Shown in pieces: positions 58,351 to 64,000 of a stretch of DNA of 64,000 nucleotides (position 1 is the first letter of the stretch; every line of letters begins with the position of its first letter). The stretch is from Streptomyces ardesiacus (GTDB lineage: Bacteria; Actinomycetota; Actinomycetes; Streptomycetales; Streptomycetaceae), in assembly GCF_003112575.1 (NCBI RefSeq), contig NZ_BEWC01000002.1, positions 1,054,001-1,118,000 of the forward strand, written 5' to 3'. A program made the position numbers and the translations under genes. The notes beneath the pieces are model-generated. The model did no database searches, had not been told where the DNA came from, and was given only the letters and a program-made list of their open reading frames with translations.

Positions 58351-59933
58351 TGACCGTTTTGGATGAGGCGCCGGGTGAGCCGACGGACGCGCGCGGGCGA
58401 GTGGCCGAGCTGCACGAGATCCGTGCGCAGGCGCTGGCCGGGCCGAGCGAGAAGGCGACGGCCGCGCAGCACGCCAAGGGCAAGCTGACGGCACGCGAGC
58501 GGATCGAGCTGCTCCTGGACCCGGGCTCCTTCCGGGAGGTCGAGCAGCTGCGCCGGCACCGGGCGACCGGGTTCGGACTGGAGGCGAAGAAGCCGTACAC
58601 CGACGGTGTCATCACCGGCTGGGGCACGGTGGACGGCCGCACGGTCTTCGTCTACGCCCACGACTTCCGGATCTTCGGGGGCGCGCTGGGCGAGGCCCAC
58701 GCGACGAAGATCCACAAGATCATGGACATGGCCATCGCGGCCGGTGCGCCGCTGGTGTCCCTGAACGACGGCGCCGGCGCCCGCATCCAGGAGGGCGTCT
58801 CCGCGCTCGCCGGGTACGGAGGGATCTTCCAGCGGAACACGAAGGCGTCGGGGGTCATCCCGCAGATCAGCGTGATGCTGGGCCCGTGTGCGGGCGGCGC
58901 GGCCTACAGCCCCGCGCTGACGGACTTCGTCTTCATGGTCCGCGACACCTCGCAGATGTTCATCACCGGCCCGGACGTGGTCAAGGCCGTCACCGGTGAG
59001 GAGATCACCCAGAACGGGCTGGGCGGCGCCGACGTCCACGCCGAGACCTCGGGCGTGTGCCACTTCGCCTACGACGACGAGGAGACCTGCCTCGCCGAGG
59101 TGCGCTACCTCCTCTCCCTCCTCCCGCAGAACAACCGGGAGAACCCGCCCCGCCACGAGTCGTCGGACCCCGCGGACCGCCGCTCGGACGTCCTGCTCGA
59201 CCTGGTCCCGGCGGACGGCAACCGCCCGTACGACATGGTCAAGGTCATCGAGGAACTCGTCGACGACAGCGAGTACCTGGAGGTCCACGAGCGCTGGGCC
59301 CGCAACATCATCTGCGCGCTGGCCCGCCTCGACGGCCAGGTCGTCGGCATCGTCGCCAACCAGCCGCAGGCCCTGGCGGGCGTGCTGGACATCGAGGCGT
59401 CGGAGAAGGCCGCGCGCTTCGTCCAGATGTGCGACGCCTTCAACATCCCGATCATCACCCTTCTGGACGTACCCGGCTTCCTGCCCGGCGTCGACCAGGA
59501 GCACGGCGGCATCATCCGCCACGGCGCCAAGCTGCTGTACGCGTACTGCAACGCCACCGTGCCCCGGATCTCGCTCATCCTGCGCAAGGCGTACGGAGGT
59601 GCTTACATCGTCATGGACAGCCAGTCCATCGGCGCCGACCTCACCTACGCCTGGCCGACCAACGAGATCGCCGTCATGGGAGCGGAAGGCGCCGCCAACG
59701 TCATCTTCCGCCGGCAGATCGCCGACGCCGAGGACCCCGAGGCCATGCGGGCGCGCATGGTCAAGGAGTACAAGTCCGAGCTGATGCACCCCTACTACGC
59801 GGCCGAACGCGGCCTGGTCGACGACGTCATCGACCCCGCGGAGACCCGCGAGGTGCTGATCAAGTCCCTGGCGATGCTTCAGACCAAGCACGCCGACCTG
59901 CCCTCCCGCAAGCACGGCAACCCGCCGCAGTGA
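58350..59933 (+). CDS. accB: Acyl-CoA carboxylase beta (carboxyltransferase) subunit AccB
   Basis: The predicted 527-residue carboxyltransferase makes malonyl- and methylmalonyl-CoA-type products with a biotinylated alpha subunit encoded elsewhere. The two crotonase-like halves have GGSVSLNDGAG-type loops (VSLNDGAGARIQEGV; VPGFLPGVDQEHGGIIRHGAK). Ile420 in YGGAYIVMDS occupies the position known to set substrate choice in S. coelicolor AccB (Ile) versus PccB (Asp), predicting acceptance of acetyl- as well as propionyl-CoA. It supplies precursors for fatty acids and polyketides. accE follows after 17 nt. Confidence 0.97.
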   Translation: MTVLDEAPGEPTDARGRVAELHEIRAQALAGPSEKATAAQHAKGKLTARERIELLLDPGSFREVEQLRRHRATGFGLEAKKPYTDGVITGWGTVDGRTVFVYAHDFRIFGGALGEAHATKIHKIMDMAIAAGAPLVSLNDGAGARIQEGVSALAGYGGIFQRNTKASGVIPQISVMLGPCAGGAAYSPALTDFVFMVRDTSQMFITGPDVVKAVTGEEITQNGLGGADVHAETSGVCHFAYDDEETCLAEVRYLLSLLPQNNRENPPRHESSDPADRRSDVLLDLVPADGNRPYDMVKVIEELVDDSEYLEVHERWARNIICALARLDGQVVGIVANQPQALAGVLDIEASEKAARFVQMCDAFNIPIITLLDVPGFLPGVDQEHGGIIRHGAKLLYAYCNATVPRISLILRKAYGGAYIVMDSQSIGADLTYAWPTNEIAVMGAEGAANVIFRRQIADAEDPEAMRARMVKEYKSELMHPYYAAERGLVDDVIDPAETREVLIKSLAMLQTKHADLPSRKHGNPPQ

Positions 59934-59950
59934 CCCGAGGAGCCACTTCC

Positions 59951-60148
59951 ATGTCCCCTGCCGACATCCGCGTCGAGAAGGGCCACGCCGAGCCCGAGGA
60001 AGTCGCCGCCATCACGGCCCTCCTCCTGGCCCGCGCCGCCGCCCGCCCCGCCGAGATCGCCCCGGCCCACGGCGCCGGCCGAGCCCGCGCGGGCTGGCGC
60101 CGCCTGGAGCGCGAGCCGGGATTCCGGGCACCGCACAGCTGGCGCTGA
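59951..60148 (+). CDS. accE: Acyl-CoA carboxylase epsilon subunit AccE
   Basis: This small (65-residue) accessory subunit binds and stimulates the AccB complex. It has the family opening IRVEKGHAEPEEVAAITALLLARAA and the characteristic C-terminal WRRLEREPGFRAPHSWR. CGAGGAG precedes ATG 59951. It is the second gene of the accBE operon and is followed by a long terminator. Confidence 0.95.
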   Translation: MSPADIRVEKGHAEPEEVAAITALLLARAAARPAEIAPAHGAGRARAGWRRLEREPGFRAPHSWR

Positions 60149-60158
60149 CCTGAGCACA

Positions 60159-60197
60159 CGCACAGGCCCCCTTCCGCCGAGGAAGGGGGCCTGTGCG
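60159..60197 (+). terminator. 17-bp-stem terminator after accE
   Basis: CGCACAGGCCCCCTTCC (60159-60175) pairs perfectly with GGAAGGGGGCCTGTGCG (60181-60197) around GCCGA. Confidence 0.85.
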
Positions 60198-60203
60198 CAT
60201 GAA

Positions 60204-60240
60204 GGGGGCGGGGAGCCGGCCCAGGGGGCGCGGGGGGGGG
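60204..60240 (+). other. G-tract cluster between accE and cvnD
   Basis: Tracts of 5, 4, 5 and 9 G residues at 60204, 60210, 60224 and 60232 have loops of 1, 10 and 3 nt. This could fold as a G-quadruplex in the plus strand or the accE 3' RNA. The nine-G run is also prone to sequencing error. Confidence 0.55.
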
Positions 60241-60283
60241 CTTGCGCCACTGGCCACCACACCACCCGCACCCGGCAACGAAA

Positions 60284-60317
60284 CCGCCCCCGGCAGCCTG
60301 GTGGCCGCAGGGGGCGG
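60284..60317. terminator. Hairpin terminating cvnD (bidirectional)
   Basis: CCGCCCCC pairs with GGGGGCGG with an inner GGC/GCC extension. Lying after both the accE and cvnD stop codons, it can serve both strands. Confidence 0.6.
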
Positions 60318-60335
60318 GTCGCAGCCCGGCGCGGG

Positions 60336-60917
60336 CTAGCGCAACCGCGCCATCAGAGCGTGCTCCACGAGCGTGATGAGGGCCGACTTCGCGTCGGCGC
60401 GGTGCCGCGCGTCCGTCGTGATGATCGGCGTGTCCGGACCGATCTGCAGCGCCTCCCGGACCTCGTCCGGGTTGTACGGCTGCTGCCCGTCGAAGCCGTT
60501 GAGCGCGATCACGAACGGCAGCCCGCTGTTCTCGAAGTAGTCGACCGCCGGGAAGCAGTCGGCCAGCCGCCTCGTGTCGACCAGCACGATCGCCCCGATC
60601 GCGCCGCGCACCAGGTCGTCCCACATGAACCAGAACCGGTCCTGGCCCGGCGTGCCGAACAGGTACAGGATCAGGTCCTGGTCGAGCGTGATGCGGCCGA
60701 AGTCCATGGCGACCGTCGTGGTCGTCTTGTCCCCCGTGTGGGTGAGGTCGTCAATGCCCGCGGACGCGGATGTCATCACGGCCTCGGTGCGCAGCGGATT
60801 GATCTCCGAGACAGCGCCGACGAACGTGGTCTTGCCCACGCCGAAGCCGCCCGCCACCACGATTTTCGCGGAAGTGGTGGAGCGGGAAGGACCGCCGCTA
60901 GAGCTTGCGAAGTCCAC
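60336..60917 (-). CDS. cvnD: CvnD conservon small GTPase (Ras-like)
   Basis: The predicted 193-residue GTP-binding protein has the P-loop GGFGVGKTTF (G1), FGTPGQDRFWFMW (G3, DxxG replaced by the conservon form), ALNGFD (G4, NKxD replaced) and TTDARHR (G5-like). It sits at the membrane through contacts with CvnA/CvnB/CvnC rather than through lipid. Conservons act like simple G-protein systems controlling development and metabolism in Streptomyces. GTG 60917 overlaps the end of cvnC by 20 nt. It is the last of the four genes. Confidence 0.95.
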   Translation of the reverse strand: MDFASSSGGPSRSTTSAKIVVAGGFGVGKTTFVGAVSEINPLRTEAVMTSASAGIDDLTHTGDKTTTTVAMDFGRITLDQDLILYLFGTPGQDRFWFMWDDLVRGAIGAIVLVDTRRLADCFPAVDYFENSGLPFVIALNGFDGQQPYNPDEVREALQIGPDTPIITTDARHRADAKSALITLVEHALMARLR

Positions 60918-61470
60918 TGAGCACCCTTTCGAGCAGTGTCACGTCTGGCTGGCCGCCGGCGCTCTCGTCGCCGCCGGGCTGATGGATGGCGACCAGTCCC
61001 GCCTCCGCCAAGTCGGCGACGAGGATCCTGGCCACGCCGAGAGGGATCGCCAGCAGGGCCGAGACCTCGGCCACCGACTTGATCTCCCGGCAGAGGTTGC
61101 AGATCCGCTGATGCTCGGGCAACTGGCCCTGCATCTGGTGCGGCTGCGCGGTGGTGTGCACCAGCGCCTCGATGGCGAGCTGGTAACGGGGCCTGGTGCG
61201 ACCGCCCGTCATGGCGTACGGGCGCACCAGGGGGTTGTTCGACGCCCCGGCGGGCGCCGGCTCAGGGGTGCGGCGCTGCGGCTGCACGGGCTGGATGCGC
61301 GGAGCCTGCGGCTGGTCGTACGGCGAAGGGCCGGGGCCCTGCGGCGCGTACGGCTGCTGGTGGCTCGGTACGGAGGGGTAGCCGTAGCCGTGCGCCGAGC
61401 CGTCGCCCTGGCCCTGACCGGGGCCGTACGACCAGTTGCCCGACGACGGACCGCCTGGGGGTGTTGCCAC
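60898..61470 (-). CDS. cvnC: CvnC conservon DUF742 protein
   Basis: The predicted 190-residue DUF742 protein has a Pro/Gln/Tyr-rich, probably disordered first half (YPSVPSHQQPYAPQGPG) and a conserved C-terminal domain (RPRYQLAIEALVHT, LPEHQRICNLC, VAEVSALLAIPLGVARILVADLAEAGLV). It is thought to link the sensor and the GTPase. The HTH-like final part is typical. GGAGG lies 7-8 nt before GTG 61470. It sits between cvnB (94 bp upstream) and cvnD (overlapping). Confidence 0.95.
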   Translation of the reverse strand: MATPPGGPSSGNWSYGPGQGQGDGSAHGYGYPSVPSHQQPYAPQGPGPSPYDQPQAPRIQPVQPQRRTPEPAPAGASNNPLVRPYAMTGGRTRPRYQLAIEALVHTTAQPHQMQGQLPEHQRICNLCREIKSVAEVSALLAIPLGVARILVADLAEAGLVAIHQPGGDESAGGQPDVTLLERVLSGLRKL

Positions 61471-61564
61471 TTCTTCCTCCTCCGACTGTGCCTGGCACCC
61501 AACGCTGTGGAGCCGCGTCCCGAAACCTTACGGCCACAGGACGCCAAAACGCACCGTCTGTCCT

Positions 61565-61987
61565 TTAGTTGAGAAGGCTCCCTTGGAGCTCCGCCCGCAG
61601 ATCGGGGGTCAGGACCGTGCCGGCACGGTCCACCAGGAGGGCCATCTCGTACCCAATGAGACCGATGTCCGCCTCGGGGTGTGCGAGAACCGCGAGGGAC
61701 GAGCCGTCGGAAATGGACATGATGAAGAGGAATCCGCGCTCCATCTCCACAACCGTCTGGTTCACGCTGCCGCCCTCGAAGATGCGCGAGGCACCCGCGG
61801 TCAGCGAGGTCAGGCCGGAGGCGACGGCCGCGAGCTGATCGGCTCGGTCGCGAGGGAACCCTTCGGACATCGCCAGAAGGAGTCCGTCGGCGGAGACCAC
61901 CACCGTGTGGGACACCCCCGGGGTGTTGTCCACGAAGTTGGTGATCAACCAGTTCAGGTTCTGCGCCGCCTGGCTCATCGGGCTCAC
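61565..61987 (-). CDS. cvnB: CvnB conservon roadblock/LC7-domain protein
   Basis: The predicted protein of about 140 residues is a roadblock domain (LNWLITNFVDNTPGVSHTVVVSADGLL, IFEGGSVNQTVVEMERGFLFIMSISDGSSL). Roadblock proteins control small GTPases, here CvnD. GTG 61987 has AGGAG 7 nt upstream and begins 1 nt after the cvnA stop, giving coupling. ATG 61978 would give a 137-residue protein starting MSQAAQN. Both fit; the former is used. Confidence 0.93.
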   Translation of the reverse strand: MSPMSQAAQNLNWLITNFVDNTPGVSHTVVVSADGLLLAMSEGFPRDRADQLAAVASGLTSLTAGASRIFEGGSVNQTVVEMERGFLFIMSISDGSSLAVLAHPEADIGLIGYEMALLVDRAGTVLTPDLRAELQGSLLN

Positions 61988-61988
61988 A

Positions 61989-64000
61989 CTAACGCTCCTG
62001 GTTGTAGGTGCTGTCAGGACCACGGTGTTCATTCCTCGTGTCCTGGCCGTTCGTTTCACTGCCTGCGTTGCGGCCCCGTTCGACGCCGCGCCGCAGGTTG
62101 CTCAGCCTGCCCCGGACGTCCTCCGGAGCGCGGGAGACCTGCGGGCCTCCCTGGGGGGTGGTCTCGGCCGCGCCCTCGACCAGGTTGGCCTTGGGCACCC
62201 GCCGCGGCAGGCCCGAGGAGGTCACCCCGCCCGCCTTGGGCCTGCGCAGCGCCGAAGCCTGCTGCCAGCGGTCGTCGTTGGCCGACCGCCAGGTGTCCTC
62301 GCCGCCCGTCCCCTGTGCGGCGGCCGGCGTCTCCCGGCCCACGTGCCCCGCATCGCCCGCGCCGCTCGCGGTGGATCCGCGGCGGGGAAGACCGGCGTCG
62401 GTCAGCTCGTGGGCGGCGGAGGAGGCCGGACCCGGACGGTCGAAGCCTACGCGGTCCGCCTCGTTCACGTCAGCGGCCTGGGCGGAATGCGCCTGCGGGG
62501 CACTCGCGGGGTACGGGTCCGGATATCCGTTCTGGTACCCGTCCTGCTGCGGCCAGTCGTCCTGGTGGCGCCGCTGCTCGAAGGGGGAGTGGCTCCCGGT
62601 CTCCGGCACGCCGCCGTCCGGCGCGTAGTACTGCCCGTCGTACGACGCCTGCTGCGGTTCCTGGTACGCCTGCTGCTGGTCCGGGTACGCCGTCTGCTGG
62701 TCGTACCCGCCGTTCACCGGCTCCTGGTAGGCGCCGTTCACCTGCTGCTGGTAGCCGTCGGGGGCCTGGTCGTAGCCCGGCTGCCGTCCGGCGAACGGGT
62801 CCTGGAAGCCGGTGGCTTCGGGACCGCCGTTCTCGCCCTGGTCCGCGGGGCCCGGCAGTTCGGGGTGGGCCTGGGCCTCCAGGGCCGCGCGGCGCTCCTC
62901 GCGCATCAGCGAACGGCCGACCGGGTCGAGTTCGCGGATGTCGTCCGGGATCTCGGCGTACCGGCTGTCGTCGAAGCCCAGTTCGGCGGCGGTCCGCATG
63001 GGCTGGCCGACCTGCGGGAAGCTCGCGCCCTGGAAGTTCTGCTCCGGGATGATCTGCGAGACGGTGAACTCGTCGCGCTGCGGCTGCTGCTCGCCGCCGC
63101 CACCGTGGGTGATGGCGTCCGGGAGCATGACCAGCGAAGTGGTGCCCGCCTGCTCGCCGGAGGGACGCAGCTGGACGCGGATGCCGTGCCGGTCGGACAG
63201 CCGGCCGACCACGAACAGGCCCATGCGCTGCGAGATCGCGGCGTCCACGGTCGGCGGGTTGGCCAGCTTGTGGTTGATGTCCGCGAAGTCCTCGGCGGTC
63301 AGGCCGATGCCCTTGTCGTGGATCTCGACCATCACGCGGCCGTCGGGCAGCCGGGTCGCGGTGACGCGGACCTTGGTCTGCGGGGAGGAGAACGTGGTGG
63401 CGTTCTCGAGCAGCTCGGCGAGCAGGTGCACGAGGTCGGTCACGGCGCGGCCGTGGATCTCGGCCTCCGGCACGCCCGACAGCTCGATGCGCTCGTACTG
63501 CTCCACCTCGGAGGAGGCGGCGCGCAGCACGTCCACCAGCGGCACCGGCTGGTCCCAGCGGCGGCCCGGCTCCTCGCCGGCGAGGACGAGGAGGTTCTCG
63601 CCGTTGCGGCGCATACGGGTGGCCAGGTGGTCCAGCCGGAACAGGTTCTCCAGCTGGTCCGGGTCGGCCTCGTTGTTCTCCAGGTCGGTGATCAGGCTCA
63701 GCTGGCCCTCGATCAGCGACTGGTTGCGGCGCGACAGGTTGGTGAAGATCGCGTTGATGTTGCCCCGCAGCATGGCCTGCTCGGAGGCGAGCCGCACCGC
63801 CTCGCGGTGGACCTGGTCGAAGGCGCGGGCGACCTCGCCGATCTCGTCCGTCGAGGTGATCGGGATCGGCTGCACGCGGGTGTCGACCCGGCCCGGGTCG
63901 GTGCGGGAGAGCTGGTCGACCAGGGTCGGCAGGCGCTGCTCGGCGATGCCGAAGGCGGCGTTGCGGAGCTGGCGCATGGAGCGGCTCATCTGGCGGGCCA
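61989..64000 (-). CDS. cvnA: CvnA conservon sensor histidine-kinase-like protein (5' truncated by the window)
   Basis: Only the C-terminal 670 residues are visible; the sensor and membrane part lies beyond 64000. A HAMP-like region (about the first 70 residues) leads to a helical dimer segment (LFRLDHLATRMRRNGENLLVLAG) and an HATPase_c domain with N-box LLAELLENATTF, G1 HDKGIGL and G2 GLFVVGRLS. A long Gln/Tyr/Pro/Gly-rich tail (about 300 residues) ends the protein. The His for autophosphorylation is not of the standard type, as in other CvnA proteins. It heads cvnA-B-C-D; position resembles the S. coelicolor cvn1 locus. Confidence 0.95.
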   Translation of the reverse strand, partial: ARQMSRSMRQLRNAAFGIAEQRLPTLVDQLSRTDPGRVDTRVQPIPITSTDEIGEVARAFDQVHREAVRLASEQAMLRGNINAIFTNLSRRNQSLIEGQLSLITDLENNEADPDQLENLFRLDHLATRMRRNGENLLVLAGEEPGRRWDQPVPLVDVLRAASSEVEQYERIELSGVPEAEIHGRAVTDLVHLLAELLENATTFSSPQTKVRVTATRLPDGRVMVEIHDKGIGLTAEDFADINHKLANPPTVDAAISQRMGLFVVGRLSDRHGIRVQLRPSGEQAGTTSLVMLPDAITHGGGGEQQPQRDEFTVSQIIPEQNFQGASFPQVGQPMRTAAELGFDDSRYAEIPDDIRELDPVGRSLMREERRAALEAQAHPELPGPADQGENGGPEATGFQDPFAGRQPGYDQAPDGYQQQVNGAYQEPVNGGYDQQTAYPDQQQAYQEPQQASYDGQYYAPDGGVPETGSHSPFEQRRHQDDWPQQDGYQNGYPDPYPASAPQAHSAQAADVNEADRVGFDRPGPASSAAHELTDAGLPRRGSTASGAGDAGHVGRETPAAAQGTGGEDTWRSANDDRWQQASALRRPKAGGVTSSGLPRRVPKANLVEGAAETTPQGGPQVSRAPEDVRGRLSNLRRGVERGRNAGSETNGQDTRNEHRGPDSTYNQER

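Overview
The window is chromosomal DNA of a Streptomyces species or close relative. GC content is very high, coding is dense with strong third-position G/C bias, and many starts are leaderless (TANNNT about 6-8 nt before ATG/GTG). Actinomycete hallmarks include AccB/AccE acyl-CoA carboxylase, a four-gene conservon (cvnABCD), LuxR giants, DUF427 and a single rare TTA codon. From memory, the order of ligA, the c-di-GMP gene, gatCAB, ilvBNC-serA, leuB, ilvE, cimA, accBE and cvn matches the S. coelicolor SCO5480-SCO5544 stretch. The stretch is therefore mostly core-chromosome sequence, with a few species-variable genes. I found no rRNA, tRNA, CRISPR array, insertion sequence or prophage.

Layout. 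1-6 kb: the 3' part of an oligopeptide ABC ATPase, a TRIC-type channel, an erythromycin-esterase homologue divergent from a double-MerR regulator, a thioesterase, a TetR gene and two small membrane proteins. 6-19 kb: cysteine desulfurase and MnmA (tRNA thiolation) around a 20-bp minisatellite and a PGRP-type amidase, then small enzymes, a MetE C-terminal homologue, LigA and a bifunctional GGDEF-EAL protein carrying the TTA codon. 18-26 kb: a TetR/DUF4267 pair with clear palindromic operators, a cupin, the gatC-gatA-(79-aa protein)-gatB operon and an MMPL transporter. 26-33 kb: a strong hairpin, a small basic protein, a large ATP-binding LuxR regulator, a secreted sugar dehydrogenase, an aldo/keto reductase and a hydroxyacid dehydrogenase.

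33-54 kb is an amino-acid block: a second GGDEF protein with a degenerate EAL domain, ilvBNC behind a leader-peptide attenuator, serA, an MFS/TetR pair, a PucR regulator divergent from the proline-catabolic pair (PRODH, P5CDH), leuB, ilvE, and a citramalate-synthase-type gene behind a second, Ile-coding attenuator. 54-64 kb: a TPM-like membrane protein, YceI, a Tat-secreted family-8 polysaccharide lyase, accB/accE and the conservon cvnDCBA on the minus strand, with cvnA cut by the window end.

Functionally the window links branched-chain amino-acid synthesis (ilvBNC, ilvE, leuB, cimA), serine entry (serA), proline use, acyl-CoA carboxylation for fatty-acid and polyketide precursors, tRNA thiolation and amidation, and two c-di-GMP enzymes. 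The most interesting signals are the TTA codon directly after GGDEF in the c-di-GMP enzyme, the shared architecture of the ilvB and cimA attenuators, the double-MerR regulator with its 24-bp palindrome, the triple 13-bp repeat between the MFS and TetR genes, and an uncharacterised small gene embedded in gatCAB. I do not see a clearly novel multi-gene system such as an anti-phage or mobile locus. Promoters and RNA structures are read by eye and not computed.
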